This document shows, one piece after another, positions 44,675 through 55,043 of a stretch of DNA of 64,000 bases; position 1 is the stretch's first letter; every line of letters begins with the position of its first letter. This DNA comes from Gracilimonas mengyeensis. GTDB taxonomy: Bacteria; Bacteroidota; Rhodothermia; Balneolales; Balneolaceae. The notes beneath the pieces are model-generated. The model did no database searches. It had not been told where the DNA came from and was given only the letters and a program-made list of their open reading frames with translations. Where the stretch lies: positions 310,001 to 374,000 of the forward strand of contig NZ_FXTP01000002.1 in NCBI RefSeq assembly GCF_900182705.1. The letters are read 5' to 3'. The position numbers and the translations under genes were made by a program.

Positions 44675-45031
44675 CTAAAAGGGCATGTCGTCGTCCAGAT
44701 CCATTTCCTGGTTACCATCCATAGTAAGTCCCGGCGCGCTTGGCGGGGGCGCTACATCGCCCTGGGCTTTTTCAACTTTCCAGGCTTTTACATCGGTGTA
44801 CCAGTTGCCATTATATTCACGGCTTTGGATGTCGATAGAGGCTGTAATTTCGTCGCCTTCCTGTACTTGTTGCTGATCAATATTATCTCCCCATTGGGTA
44901 ATGCAAACTTGTTTGGGGTACTGGCCTTTTGTTTTCAGGATGAAATCACGTTTTCTCCAGGGACCATTTTTTCCCTGTCCTGATTTCTCTTCCAGTATGT
45001 TGACGACTTTTCCGGTGAGTTGTAAATCCAT
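44675..45031 (-). CDS. DUF3127 protein (OB-fold, SSB-like)
   Basis: A 118-residue protein starting MDLQLTGKVVNILEEKSGQG, with the DUF3127 core (WRKRDFILKTKGQYPKQVCITQWGD) and an acidic end DLDDDMPF. That end resembles the DxxxPF-type tail single-stranded-DNA-binding proteins use to recruit partners. I take ATG 45031 because it begins the domain; the frame continues 25 codons upstream without similarity. Monocistronic with a strong terminator. Binding to DNA or RNA is an inference from the fold and tail. Confidence 0.85.
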   Translation of the reverse strand: MDLQLTGKVVNILEEKSGQGKNGPWRKRDFILKTKGQYPKQVCITQWGDNIDQQQVQEGDEITASIDIQSREYNGNWYTDVKAWKVEKAQGDVAPPPSAPGLTMDGNQEMDLDDDMPF

Positions 45032-45105
45032 TTCTTGTTTTTTTGGATGATTTCTTCTGCCCCTAAATATAGCCATCATCATGTTGAACTTCGAGGCAGT
45101 CTGCA

Positions 45106-45190
45106 AGTTTTAGTTTTGAGGGTTTAGTTTTAGTTCTCCATTAACACAATGCAACTCAAAACTCAGAACTAAAAACTCACAACTCAACAC
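45106..45190. repeat. AT-rich inverted repeat between DUF3127 and hemA
   Basis: GTTTTGAG..TTAGTTTTAGTTCT on the left is answered by AGAACTAAAAACTC and CAACTCAACAC on the right. It is an imperfect palindrome of the kind scattered through the window. Confidence 0.5.
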
Positions 45191-45305
45191 TCCTTTATCT
45201 CATCCATCAATATTACTAATCACAATTGGTTTGCAGAACTTGTATCTTTACAACTTCATAAAGCAGGAAACCAAAATCCGGCTTCTGTTGGGGTTAGAGG
45301 TAGTT

Positions 45306-45353
45306 TTTTCCGAATGTGAAGTTTTTCTTCACATTATCTTCATATTCGGAAAA
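45306..45353 (+). promoter_or_regulatory. Overlapping alternative hairpins in the hemA leader
   Basis: Two mutually exclusive stems share one arm. Stem A pairs AATGTGAAG (45313-45321) with CTTCACATT (45327-45335) around TTTTT. Stem B pairs TTTTCCGAATGTGAAG (45306-45321) with CTTCATATTCGGAAAA (45338-45353), with one G-U wobble. They end 43 bp before the hemA ATG. This may be an RNA switch or attenuator, or a repeated operator, controlling the first step of haem synthesis. Confidence 0.55.
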
Positions 45354-45396
45354 TACATTGTCGACTCATGTGCCGGAAAATTTTTAAGATCAATTT

Positions 45397-46578
45397 ATGA
45401 GGTTTAGTGCAATAGGTATTTCTCACTGGAAAAGTGAGGTTTCTATTCGAGAATTATTCTTTTTGGACAAACATCGCAGGCAGCTCTTAGAGTTCCATAC
45501 CAAAGATATACCTGGTGGAATTCTGATGCTGGATACCTGTAATCGCACTGAACTTTATGCTTTCTGTGATCCCGATGTTCTTATCTCTGCGCTCTGTAAG
45601 GCTACAAATACTGATCGCGAGTTTTTCCATGAACACGGTTATATCCATACCGAAGATGATGCCTACGATCATCTTTATGAAGTAGGTACGGGACTCGACT
45701 CCCAGGTGCTGGGCGATGTACAAATCATTCAGCAGGTAAAGCAAGCGTACAAGAAAGCGAAGAAAAAGGGACTTTCCGGCGAATTTCACCAACTCATTCA
45801 ATCCGTTTTCCGAGCACACAAGCGGAGCCGTACTGAAACCGATTTTGGTAAAGGTACGGCCTCCGTCGGTTTTGCGGCAACTCAACTGGCCCTGGAGCAT
45901 TTTCAGGATTTAAGTGAAATAAGGATTTTGCTTATCGGGGCCGGTAAGATGGGCAAAGTATCTGCCAAAAACCTTATCTCAAACGGGGCAGAGCACATTT
46001 CGGTGGTAAACAGAACCATCGACCGCGCCAAACAACTGGCATCCTCTTTTGATATCAAGGCACATGCTTTTTCCGATTTGGAAGAAGAAATCAAAAAGGC
46101 CGATTTGGTGATTACCGCTACCGGTGCCAAAAACCCGATTTTACATCCCGAGCACTTTCAAGGTGTTGAACACCCACAGTTGGTACTCGATTTAAGCGTA
46201 CCCCGGAATGTGGATCCTGCGGTGTCAGAGGTGGAAAATGTGACATTGATTGACATGGACTCCATTCACAAAGCCAACAAAAAGGCTATTGAACAAAGAA
46301 AACAGTCTGTTCCGGAAATAAAGCATATCATTGAAGAGGAAAAGGGCGATTTCATGAAGCGTGTAAAAAGATCGCGCTACCTGTTGCCCCGTATCAAAGA
46401 AATTGAGCATCGCCTGAGTGACATCACCGATGCGGAACTGGACCGGGTAAAACATAAAATGGATGAAGATTCCTATTCACAAATGGAAGAAGTTACCCGG
46501 CGTATCAAGAAAAAAATAATGGCCATTCATATCGACCGCATCGATCAGGAATTCGAAAAGGCACAAAATGAAGCTTAG
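45397..46578 (+). CDS. HemA, glutamyl-tRNA reductase
   Basis: A 393-residue enzyme that reduces glutamyl-tRNA to glutamate-1-semialdehyde, the first committed step of C5-pathway haem synthesis. The nucleophile Cys48 lies in MLDTCNRTELYAF. LGDVQIIQQVKQAYKKA follows, then the NADPH-binding LLIGAGKMGKVSAKNL and a C-terminal helical dimerisation domain. First gene of the hem cluster; hemC overlaps its end by 11 bp. No strong Shine-Dalgarno is seen. The leader has the alternative hairpins at 45306-45353. Confidence 0.96.
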   Translation: MRFSAIGISHWKSEVSIRELFFLDKHRRQLLEFHTKDIPGGILMLDTCNRTELYAFCDPDVLISALCKATNTDREFFHEHGYIHTEDDAYDHLYEVGTGLDSQVLGDVQIIQQVKQAYKKAKKKGLSGEFHQLIQSVFRAHKRSRTETDFGKGTASVGFAATQLALEHFQDLSEIRILLIGAGKMGKVSAKNLISNGAEHISVVNRTIDRAKQLASSFDIKAHAFSDLEEEIKKADLVITATGAKNPILHPEHFQGVEHPQLVLDLSVPRNVDPAVSEVENVTLIDMDSIHKANKKAIEQRKQSVPEIKHIIEEEKGDFMKRVKRSRYLLPRIKEIEHRLSDITDAELDRVKHKMDEDSYSQMEEVTRRIKKKIMAIHIDRIDQEFEKAQNEA

Positions 46579-47467
46579 AATCGGCACCCGAAAAAGTACG
46601 CTGGCTCTGTGGCAGGCGAATAAAGTAGCCGATGCACTCCATCAACAAGGGATAGACAGTGAACTCGTAGAAATCGAATCTTTTGGTGATAAGGTGCAAG
46701 ACATCCCCCTAAATAAACTGGGAGATAAAGGCGTTTTTACCAAAGCACTGGATGACGCACTGTTGGCCGGTGAAATTGATCTGGCCGTTCATTCCCTGAA
46801 AGATGTTCCTACTGTGCTTCCCGAGGGACTTAAACTCACTGCCGTGTTGGAACGCGGAAACCCGGCAGATGCATTGGTTCGTCCGGCTCAACCCAAAAAA
46901 ATGGACACGCGGGTGATTGCAACCGGCAGTATCCGTCGCACCGCTTTTTGGAAAAACCGTTTTCCTGAAGATGAAGTCGTGGGGCTGCGTGGCAACGTAC
47001 CTACCCGGCTCGATAAAGTAGATTCCAATGAGTGGTACGGTGGCATTTTTGCAGCAGCCGGCCTGGAACGCATTGGCTACGAAGACCGGATAAGCGAAGT
47101 GTTGCATTGGATGATCCCAGCGCCTTCCCAGGGAATTGTTGGGATTGTAACAGCTGACGAAATAGAGTTTGAAAATGAATTGGCTAAGATAGATCACAAA
47201 GAAAGCCATATTTGCGGAGCCATTGAACGGGCCTTTTTAAATGAATTGGAAGCCGGTTGCTCAAGCCCGGTGGGCGCCCATGCGTATATTAAAAATGAGA
47301 TGCTTTACTTTGTTGGGGCGGTCCTTTCCTTAGATGGCAGCAGGCGTTTGGATGTTGAACAGGAAATATTGCTTGGCGAGGCCTCAGCTGACAAAGGCAC
47401 CACTTGGGCCAAAATGTTGAAATCTGAAGGTGCTGAAGAAATACTGGAACAAGCCGAAAATGGATAA
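46568..47467 (+). CDS. HemC, porphobilinogen deaminase
   Basis: A 299-residue enzyme that joins four porphobilinogens to hydroxymethylbilane. It has the N-terminal IGTRKSTLALWQANKVA, the catalytic-region LAVHSLKDVPT (Asp/Lys), IRRTAFW, and the cofactor-attaching Cys231 in EAGCSSPVGAHA. Overlaps hemA by 11 bp and hemD by 8 bp, so translation is coupled. Confidence 0.97.
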   Translation: MKLRIGTRKSTLALWQANKVADALHQQGIDSELVEIESFGDKVQDIPLNKLGDKGVFTKALDDALLAGEIDLAVHSLKDVPTVLPEGLKLTAVLERGNPADALVRPAQPKKMDTRVIATGSIRRTAFWKNRFPEDEVVGLRGNVPTRLDKVDSNEWYGGIFAAAGLERIGYEDRISEVLHWMIPAPSQGIVGIVTADEIEFENELAKIDHKESHICGAIERAFLNELEAGCSSPVGAHAYIKNEMLYFVGAVLSLDGSRRLDVEQEILLGEASADKGTTWAKMLKSEGAEEILEQAENG

Positions 47468-48146
47468 AAAACCTAAGATTCTGTTCACTACTCAACTTTC
47501 TGAAGAAAAAAGGACTCAGCTGGAAAACAATGAACTTCTGATTGAGAGTGAACCCTTTATCACCTTTGAATACCAGATGCCGGCCTTATGGAGATCAGAA
47601 GTTCCTGAGAAATCGGATGCCTGGATTTTTACAAGCAAGAAAGCGGTAAAGGCGGTCTCAGCCGTACTCAGTGATTTCGAATTACCCCAGCATATTTTTG
47701 CCGTGGGAGCTAAAACGGCTGAAAAACTTCAAGAATTGGGCCTCAAAGTCTCTATTCCCGAAGAATACAATGCGGCGGATCTCTCAGCTATGATGCAGGA
47801 ACTGAAACTGAAAAAAGTGGTTCATTTTTCTGGTAACCTGAAAGCTGCTAACTTCCAGAAGCTTTTGGGAGATGAGGTGGAAGTAGTTTCAGTGGAAGTG
47901 TATCATACCAAATTGACTGGTCATCAAATGGATGATTTGAATGATTTCGACGGGATTGTTTTTATGAGTCCAAGTGCGGTGGAATCATTCAGCCATCAAA
48001 ACAAAGTGACCGGGCGCATGCAGGTGTTTTGCATTGGCACAACCACCGAAGAAGCAGCACACGAATTTGGGATGCAACATTGTATCACCCCTGAATATTC
48101 TACCCTGGAGTCGCTGATGGCTTCGATACAAACTTTTTACCTGTAG
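47460..48146 (+). CDS. HemD, uroporphyrinogen-III synthase
   Basis: A 228-residue two-domain protein, weakly conserved as usual for this family. Supporting marks are AWIFTSKKAVKAV (about 50), FAVGAKTAEKLQELG (about 80-94), VVHFSGNL, and FDGIVFMSPSAVESF with a following CIGTTTEEAA. It closes hydroxymethylbilane to uroporphyrinogen III. Start ATG 47460 overlaps the hemC stop. The position between hemC and hemE supports the call. Confidence 0.9.
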   Translation: MDKKPKILFTTQLSEEKRTQLENNELLIESEPFITFEYQMPALWRSEVPEKSDAWIFTSKKAVKAVSAVLSDFELPQHIFAVGAKTAEKLQELGLKVSIPEEYNAADLSAMMQELKLKKVVHFSGNLKAANFQKLLGDEVEVVSVEVYHTKLTGHQMDDLNDFDGIVFMSPSAVESFSHQNKVTGRMQVFCIGTTTEEAAHEFGMQHCITPEYSTLESLMASIQTFYL

Positions 48147-48235
48147 AACGGCTTTCCTTCATTGGCTGTTACCATAATCTCATCAGAAATAACTAACCCG
48201 GCTTTTTAGAAGCCAAATTTTAAGATTATATCTAT

Positions 48236-49267
48236 ATGGCATTTCCTGAACTCAAAAACCGATTACTGCTTGATACGCTGGAAGGCGCAGAAACTGAACG
48301 TCCCCCGGTGTGGATGATGCGTCAGGCCGGGCGCTATCTTCCCGAGTATATGGAGATCAAAAAGAAGTATAGTTTTTTTGAACGGGTAAAGACGCCGGAA
48401 CTGGCTTCCGAAATCACCATCCAGCCTATCGATATTGTAGGCACGGATGCCGCAATTTTGTTTTCGGATATCTTGGTGTTGATCGAATGTCTGGATGTGG
48501 AAGTGCAGCTGAAACCGGGGTTTGGCCCGTATCTGTCGGATCCCATCCGTACAGTAGAACAGGTGGAAAACCTGAATATCAAACCCGCAGAAGAGCAGCT
48601 GAGTTATGTGTACGATGCGCTCACTTTAACCCGCAAAGAACTGGGTGGCCGCGTGCCTCTTATTGGTTTTGCCGGCGCACCATGGACTTTATTTTGTTAC
48701 CTGGTAGAGGGGCAAGGCTCTAAAACATTCTCTACGGCTAAATCCTTCTTGTTTTCACAACCGGAAGCGGCCCATAAATTGCTGGAGGTTATGACCGATC
48801 AAACTATTCAGTACCTGCATAATCAGGTAAAAGCCGGCGCGCAGGTGCTGCAGGTATTTGAATCGTGGGCGGCGGCTTTGGGGCCGGACGATTTCCAGAA
48901 GCTGGCTTTGCCACACCTCAAGCGCATTGCCAACGAAGATTATGGCGTACCGCTCATTATGTTTTGTAAGGATGCCGAGTGGAGCTATCCGCTGTTTGCC
49001 AATACCAAGGTAAGCAGTTTTGGAGTTGGTTGGGGATGTACTCCTGAACACGCCCGCCAGTTTGCCGGCGATAAAGTAGTGCAGGGTAATTTTGATCCAT
49101 CCAAGCTGCTGATGAAACCCGATCAGATTGAGGCTGAAGCCAAAGAGATGATGCAACGCTTTGGTAAAGGCAACTACATTGCCAACCTCGGCCACGGTAT
49201 CCTTCCCGACGTGCCGGTAGAAAATGCCAAGCGCTTTGTGGATACGGTTAAGAATTTTCGGTATTAA
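48236..49267 (+). CDS. HemE, uroporphyrinogen decarboxylase
   Basis: A 343-residue TIM-barrel enzyme that removes four carboxylates to give coproporphyrinogen III. Signatures are PPVWMMRQAGRYLPEY (about 23-38), the AILFSDILVLIECLDV stretch (catalytic Asp), GFAGAPWTLFCYLVEG, and the C-terminal NLGHGILPDVPVENAK. It follows hemD after 89 bp. Confidence 0.97.
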   Translation: MAFPELKNRLLLDTLEGAETERPPVWMMRQAGRYLPEYMEIKKKYSFFERVKTPELASEITIQPIDIVGTDAAILFSDILVLIECLDVEVQLKPGFGPYLSDPIRTVEQVENLNIKPAEEQLSYVYDALTLTRKELGGRVPLIGFAGAPWTLFCYLVEGQGSKTFSTAKSFLFSQPEAAHKLLEVMTDQTIQYLHNQVKAGAQVLQVFESWAAALGPDDFQKLALPHLKRIANEDYGVPLIMFCKDAEWSYPLFANTKVSSFGVGWGCTPEHARQFAGDKVVQGNFDPSKLLMKPDQIEAEAKEMMQRFGKGNYIANLGHGILPDVPVENAKRFVDTVKNFRY

Positions 49268-49273
49268 AACCAC

Positions 49274-49598
49274 GCGGACCGGGAGGTCCGCAAAGGCATT
49301 CCCAACCGGGTGGTTGGGAACGAGTTAACAAGTCCTCCCTTGAGGGAGGTGCCGGAGTGAGTGAATACGAACTCTGGCGGAGGGTGTTGGTGCCGGGGCA
49401 AGATCGCATAAGTTGCCCTGATTGCCCTCCCTGATTTTATCGTTGGGCGAACCAGCGCTAAAATCTGTCCCTCCCGAGGGATACAGGTTCTTGGCTCTTT
49501 CTAAATTTTAACCAATAGTTGAGAAACCTGCATTAGCAAGAACCTATCTCTCTTCGGAGAGAGACAGGATTCAGCTTTGCTGTAATCCAGAGAGAGGG
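49274..49598 (+). repeat. Mosaic of palindromic repeats between hemE and hemF
   Basis: In order: a GCGGACC/GGTCCGC hairpin (49274-49291); TTCCCAACC/GGTTGGGAA (49299-49320); a 59-bp element (49330-49388) that is identical to 51705-51763; further GC-rich sequence with CCCTCC and GGGAGG-type stems (to about 49490); and the 58-bp element at 49541-49598 shared with 308-365. No gene is present in 49268-49643. Confidence 0.85.
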
Positions 49599-49643
49599 CG
49601 GTGGCTGATGATGGTAAGTTTTTAAATTGACATACGATCAACA

Positions 49644-50576
49644 ATGACTTCAAAAAATCTAACTTCCATAAAACCTGAATTCACCAATTTTGTTTCTGAT
49701 GTGCAACAGCATATCTGCGATGAACTGGAAGCCGTGGAAGGTACTCAGAAATTCCTGATTGAAGACTGGGAACGGGAGGGTTTCGGAGGTGGAAGTACCC
49801 GCATCATAGCGGATGGTGAGGTAATAGAAAAGGGAGGGGTGAATGTGTCTACGGTAGGCGGACCGCTACCGGAAGCCATGCAACAGAAATTTGAGGTGCC
49901 CGAATCCGAGTTTTTTGCCACGGGCGTGTCGCTGGTAATTCATCCTCGCAATCCCTTTGCACCCACGGTTCATGCCAATTACCGCTATTTTGAATTGTAT
50001 GATAAAGAGAGCGGGGAACTGCGTGACCAGTGGTTTGGCGGCGGGGCCGATATGACGCCTTATTACCTGTTTCCAGAAGATGCCAAACACTTTCACCAGG
50101 TGCACAAAGAGGTGTGCGATCGCTTTGACCCGGAATATTATCCAACTTTTAAAGCGGAATGTGATACCTATTTTTTTAATCACCACCGGGAGGAAGCTCG
50201 TGGAATAGGTGGTTTATTTTTTGATTACCAGCGTCCGCATGAAGAACGATCTGTTGGAGACCTTTTTGAATTTGCCAAAGCAGCAGGTTTTGCCTTTACC
50301 GATGCCTACCTTCCCATCCTGAAAAAAAGAAAAGATTACGACTACAATAAGGAGCAGCGAAAGTGGCAGGAAATTCGCCGTGGGCGCTATGTAGAGTTTA
50401 ATTTAATTCACGATCGCGGTACCTTATTTGGGTTGAAGACCAAAGGCCGCATCGAGTCCATTTTGATGAGCCTGCCGCCACAGGTTCGCTGGGTGTATGA
50501 TCATCATCCCGAACCCGGCAGCCCGGAGGCTGAATTGGTCGAGCATTTGAAACCGATTGACTGGATTAATTACTGA
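49644..50576 (+). CDS. HemF, oxygen-dependent coproporphyrinogen III oxidase
   Basis: A 310-residue aerobic enzyme converting coproporphyrinogen III to protoporphyrinogen IX. Signatures are GGGSTRII, LVIHPRNPFAPTVHANYRYFE, WFGGGADMTPYYLF, and C-terminal GRYVEFNLIHDRGTLFGLKTKGRIESILMSLPP (read in pieces). It implies that oxygen is available when haem is made. It is separated from hemE by a repeat mosaic. Confidence 0.97.
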   Translation: MTSKNLTSIKPEFTNFVSDVQQHICDELEAVEGTQKFLIEDWEREGFGGGSTRIIADGEVIEKGGVNVSTVGGPLPEAMQQKFEVPESEFFATGVSLVIHPRNPFAPTVHANYRYFELYDKESGELRDQWFGGGADMTPYYLFPEDAKHFHQVHKEVCDRFDPEYYPTFKAECDTYFFNHHREEARGIGGLFFDYQRPHEERSVGDLFEFAKAAGFAFTDAYLPILKKRKDYDYNKEQRKWQEIRRGRYVEFNLIHDRGTLFGLKTKGRIESILMSLPPQVRWVYDHHPEPGSPEAELVEHLKPIDWINY

Positions 50577-50580
50577 ACAA

Positions 50581-51652
<1,072 letters not shown>

Positions 51653-51704
51653 GATTTTGGGATTGTGCGGATTTTCTGAAGTAGATGTTGGAAGAAGCAA
51701 GGAA

Positions 51705-51763
51705 AAGTCCTCCCTTGAGGGAGGTGCCGGAGTGAGTGAATACGAACTCTGGCGGAGGGTGTT
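51705..51763 (+). repeat. 59-bp perfect repeat, right copy (left copy 49330-49388)
   Basis: The 59 bases from 51705 are identical to 49330-49388. The core hairpin is CCTCCCT-TG-AGGGAGG, and the element ends CTCTGGCGGAGGGTGTT. The two copies are direct repeats enclosing hemF and hemB. The rest of 51653-51918 is also palindromic, for example CTCCCCTCAAGGGG and a CAGTCAGG/CTGACTG pair at about 51818-51868. Confidence 0.9.
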
Positions 51764-51918
51764 CGTGCCAAGGGCATTTTGATGCTAATTTAACTTGAAT
51801 CACTTTGGCTCCAACACCCCTCAAAATCAGTCAGGAACAGCTGACTGATTTATCTCCCCTCAAGGGGCGACTTGAAGGCCGTACAAAAATTATTTTTAGA
51901 ATTACAGAAGACAGAATT

Positions 51919-53217
51919 ATGAACTACCCAAACAGTAAAGAACTTTTTGAACGAGCATCCAAAGTAATTCCCGGCGGGGTTAATTCTCCGGTACGGGCTT
52001 TTAATAGTGTGGGCGGTACGCCGGTTTTCATCACAAAGGCCAATGGCGCTTATTTATGGGATGAAGAAGGCAATAAGTATATCGACTATATCAGTTCATG
52101 GGGACCTATGCTGCTTGGACATGCCGAGCCGGATGTGGTAAAAGCCGTACAGGAAACGGCAGCTAATTCTACCTCCTTTGGTGCCCCGACCAAGCTGGAA
52201 GTGGAGATGGCCGAGCTTATCACTAGCTCTGTGCCCGGTGTCGATAAGATCCGTATGGTAAATTCCGGGACCGAGGCTACTATGAGTGCGATCAGAGTGG
52301 CACGTGGTTATACCGGCAAAAACAAGATCATCAAGTTTAAGGGAAACTATCACGGGCACGGCGATTCTTTCCTGATTGAAGCCGGAAGCGGTGCCTTGAC
52401 GATGGGCGAGCCGAGCAGCCCCGGTGTAACAGAAGGGACGGCCAAAGACACCCTCAACGCTGAGTACAACAATCTGGAATCGGTCGAGAACTTGGTAGAA
52501 GCCAATAAAGACGATATGGCTGCTATCATTCTGGAACCTATCGCCGGGAATATGGGATGCATCCCGCCAAAAGAAGGATTCCTGGAAGGATTAAGAGCAC
52601 TTTGTGATGAACACGATATCGTCCTCATTTTTGATGAAGTGATGACCGGCTTTCGGGTTGATTTCCAAGGTGCCCAAAAAGTGTACGGTGTCACTGCCGA
52701 TATGGTGACCTATGGCAAAATCATTGGAGCCGGATTGCCTGTTGGGGCCTATGGCGGCAAGCAGGAAATTATGGATTATGTAGCGCCTACCGGTCCGGTG
52801 TATCAGGCAGGTACACTTTCCGGGAATCCACTGGCCATGGCGGCTGGCTATACGCTGTTGAAGAAACTGAAGGAATCCCCGGCGGTGTATGAAGAGCTGG
52901 AGAAAAAAGCATCCGTGCTGGCAAATGGGATTGGGCAGATCCTCAAAAAATATGATATCCCGCATGCCATTAACTGTGTGGGTTCGATGGTTGGGGTGTT
53001 TTACTGTGAAGGTCCGGTGGAGACTTTTGATGATGCGAATCGCACCGACAAAGAACTTTTTGGGAAAATATTCCACGGTATGCTGAAAAGAGGAGTGCAT
53101 CTGCCGCCTTCGCCCTTTGAGGCATTTTTCCTAAGCAATGCGCTTAGTTCGGAAGACATCACCAATACGCTTACGGCTTATGAAGAAACCATTGCGGAAA
53201 TCACAGAATCGGAATAA
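51919..53217 (+). CDS. HemL, glutamate-1-semialdehyde 2,1-aminomutase
   Basis: A 432-residue PLP enzyme making 5-aminolevulinate. It starts [20 protein letters not shown] and has the family's [13 protein letters not shown], the PLP-lysine region [17 protein letters not shown] (Lys267), and [15 protein letters not shown]. The frame is open 38 codons upstream, but that part is translated repeat, so ATG 51919 is right. Last gene of the hem cluster, followed by a terminator. Confidence 0.97.
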   Translation: MNYPNSKELFERASKVIPGGVNSPVRAFNSVGGTPVFITKANGAYLWDEEGNKYIDYISSWGPMLLGHAEPDVVKAVQETAANSTSFGAPTKLEVEMAELITSSVPGVDKIRMVNSGTEATMSAIRVARGYTGKNKIIKFKGNYHGHGDSFLIEAGSGALTMGEPSSPGVTEGTAKDTLNAEYNNLESVENLVEANKDDMAAIILEPIAGNMGCIPPKEGFLEGLRALCDEHDIVLIFDEVMTGFRVDFQGAQKVYGVTADMVTYGKIIGAGLPVGAYGGKQEIMDYVAPTGPVYQAGTLSGNPLAMAAGYTLLKKLKESPAVYEELEKKASVLANGIGQILKKYDIPHAINCVGSMVGVFYCEGPVETFDDANRTDKELFGKIFHGMLKRGVHLPPSPFEAFFLSNALSSEDITNTLTAYEETIAEITESE

Positions 53218-53248
53218 AAAGTAGTTTCCATATTTTTTTGAAGAATAC

Positions 53249-53275
53249 AGGCCGGGCAATGTTGTCCGGCCTTTT
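53249..53275 (+). terminator. Rho-independent terminator of the hem cluster
   Basis: GGCCGGGCAA and TTGTCCGGCC form an ~11-bp stem with one G-U pair, followed by TTTTC. It lies about 32 bp after the hemL stop. Confidence 0.85.
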
Positions 53276-53362
53276 CATTAATGTGATAACGATGTCGGTT
53301 TATTGTTGCACTTAAGCCCCATTTTTCTAACTTGGTTTATCCGCTCACCAACCGATAAGCCG

Positions 53363-53818
53363 ATGACGCTCCTTACTGTAACCAAGCAGATCAACGCGCC
53401 ACTAAACAGGGTATTCAATACAATTTCTGATATCCGGAATTTTACAGAGGCGGTTCCCGATATCGTTCATGTAGAGTTTTTAACAGAACAAAAACATGGC
53501 GTAGGCACAAAATTCAGGGAAACCCGGGAAATAAACGGGCGCAAAGCGACCACTGATCTTGAAGTGACAGAGTTGAAAGAAGACGAATACATCCGGCTGG
53601 TTTCGGATGCAGGTGGTACGATCTGGGATTCATTATTCACCGTTAAGGAGAAAAAGGGAGTGACTGAATTAACCCTGACTATGGAAGCAAAACCTTACAA
53701 AATGATGGCAAAGTTAACCACTCCGCTCATGAAAGGTATTATGAAGAAAGCCCTCAAAAAGGATATGATCTCTCTGAAGAATTACTGCGAAGCAGATGCT
53801 CCAAAAAAGGCACTCTAA
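53363..53818 (+). CDS. SRPBCC (START-like) ligand-binding protein
   Basis: A 151-residue single-domain protein with the SRPBCC pattern: QINAPLNRVFNTISDIRNFTEAVPDI early, a run of beta strands, and a long C-terminal helix. Such proteins bind small hydrophobic ligands in a deep pocket; no ligand is known here. ATG 53363 begins the domain; an in-frame TTG 20 codons earlier is less likely. Monocistronic, convergent with the next gene. Confidence 0.85.
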   Translation: MTLLTVTKQINAPLNRVFNTISDIRNFTEAVPDIVHVEFLTEQKHGVGTKFRETREINGRKATTDLEVTELKEDEYIRLVSDAGGTIWDSLFTVKEKKGVTELTLTMEAKPYKMMAKLTTPLMKGIMKKALKKDMISLKNYCEADAPKKAL

Positions 53819-53832
53819 AGGAATTTAAGCAT

Positions 53833-55026
53833 TTACCAAAGCTTCCATTTAGGGTTGTGTTCAGCTACCGGCTGACCCTCCATGGATTCGGCAATAAGAT
53901 CATCCAGAAAAACGTCCGGCTCAAAAACAAGGGATCTCCAATTCGGGTAGAGGCGGTCAAGTATTTCAGCCTGGGCCCATCCGCTGTAGTAAAACATGGT
54001 TTCACTAAAACTTAAATCACTGCTTAACTGGCGTATTTCCTGCACTTTATGATCGTTGGCATTTTGGTAAAAACTGAAATCATCGTCTTTTTGCATACCG
54101 GGCAGAGGCTTATATGACTCTTCCGAAGCTTTGAGCCAGATGTTTAATTCAGCGTATTTAGCCATTCCTTCCAGCCATTCACGGTTTTTCTCATAATGGA
54201 CAAGGGTAGAGTCAATGGTGCTCTGGCGATCTTGCCGCATAATCAACCATTGCTGAACATCTTGTTTGAATTTGCGCGGATCTTTCTCTTCGATAGCTTT
54301 GGCCAGCAGTCGGCGTTCCTCCACCCATTTGTTGCGAAAGGCTGCATCATTCCAGGGATAAGTGTCTTCTAAAACGGCACATTTTTCGGCTTCCAACAGT
54401 CTGTCATAAGCTACATTAGCCTGGAAAGCATGGAAACTCTCATGTAAAATACCAGCCACGTGCCAATCGCTGTCAAACTTATTAACCAGCAATTGATAAG
54501 GCATGACCGGTTTTAGGATGTTCGGCAAATCATCCCGTATCATTTTAATAAGCTGGATTTGGGTCCAGGTTTTGGTCGTCATGCTGGCCGCAAAGGTATA
54601 ACCAATTTGGACGATGAATGCCTGTGGTGTTTCTCCATTTTCAGGAAGTGGCTGACGGAAATAAGGCATTTTGCCACTGGTGGCTTCCCAATAAGTTCCA
54701 TGAAATGAGGAATAGGGGACCTTTTTCCATCCTGGTGCCGGATCATCAATGCCGGTTAGAAAAGCATAAGATTCATTATATAGCAGTATGGGAATTTCCT
54801 GATCTCCCCAGCCGGGCCATACTTCGTTGCCCAGAGTTTTGCGGAGGTGGGTGATTTCTGACAGCCTGTTTTGTTCTGTGTCGGATAATTCACTGAGATA
54901 GGGAGAAGCTTCTGGAAGACTCAAATTGTACAGAGCCATCCCTGCCATGACAATGCCAAGAACTATGAATGAGGCGATAAAAACTTTTTTGATAGTAGAA
55001 AGGCACCCGCTTTTTGGCTTACCCAT
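53833..55026 (-). CDS. Membrane-anchored HExxH metallopeptidase-like protein
   Basis: A 397-residue protein with an N-terminal membrane anchor (about 14-33) and an extracytoplasmic domain. HESFH (195-199) in GILHESFHAFQ is a zinc-binding HExxH motif. Downstream, WLEGMAKYAE (about 284-293) supplies Glu candidates for a gluzincin third ligand. I do not recognise a named peptidase family. The start is well supported: GGAGGAG lies 5 nt before the ATG at 55026, one of the clearest Shine-Dalgarno sites in the window. The frame runs further upstream without this support. Divergent from the imelysin operon. Confidence 0.75.
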   Translation of the reverse strand: MGKPKSGCLSTIKKVFIASFIVLGIVMAGMALYNLSLPEASPYLSELSDTEQNRLSEITHLRKTLGNEVWPGWGDQEIPILLYNESYAFLTGIDDPAPGWKKVPYSSFHGTYWEATSGKMPYFRQPLPENGETPQAFIVQIGYTFAASMTTKTWTQIQLIKMIRDDLPNILKPVMPYQLLVNKFDSDWHVAGILHESFHAFQANVAYDRLLEAEKCAVLEDTYPWNDAAFRNKWVEERRLLAKAIEEKDPRKFKQDVQQWLIMRQDRQSTIDSTLVHYEKNREWLEGMAKYAELNIWLKASEESYKPLPGMQKDDDFSFYQNANDHKVQEIRQLSSDLSFSETMFYYSGWAQAEILDRLYPNWRSLVFEPDVFLDDLIAESMEGQPVAEHNPKWKLW

Positions 55027-55043
55027 ACGCTCCTCCATTCTAT
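55027..55043 (-). promoter_or_regulatory. Strong Shine-Dalgarno site deciding the start of the HExxH protein
   Basis: Read on the minus strand, ATGGAGGAGCGT directly precedes the ATG at 55026, giving GGAGGAG with 5-nt spacing. This fixes the start against several in-frame upstream ATGs. Confidence 0.8.

Noticed and set aside
51805-51918. N-terminal extension of HemL
   Set aside because: The 38 extra codons translate a repeat; HemL homology starts at ATG 51919.
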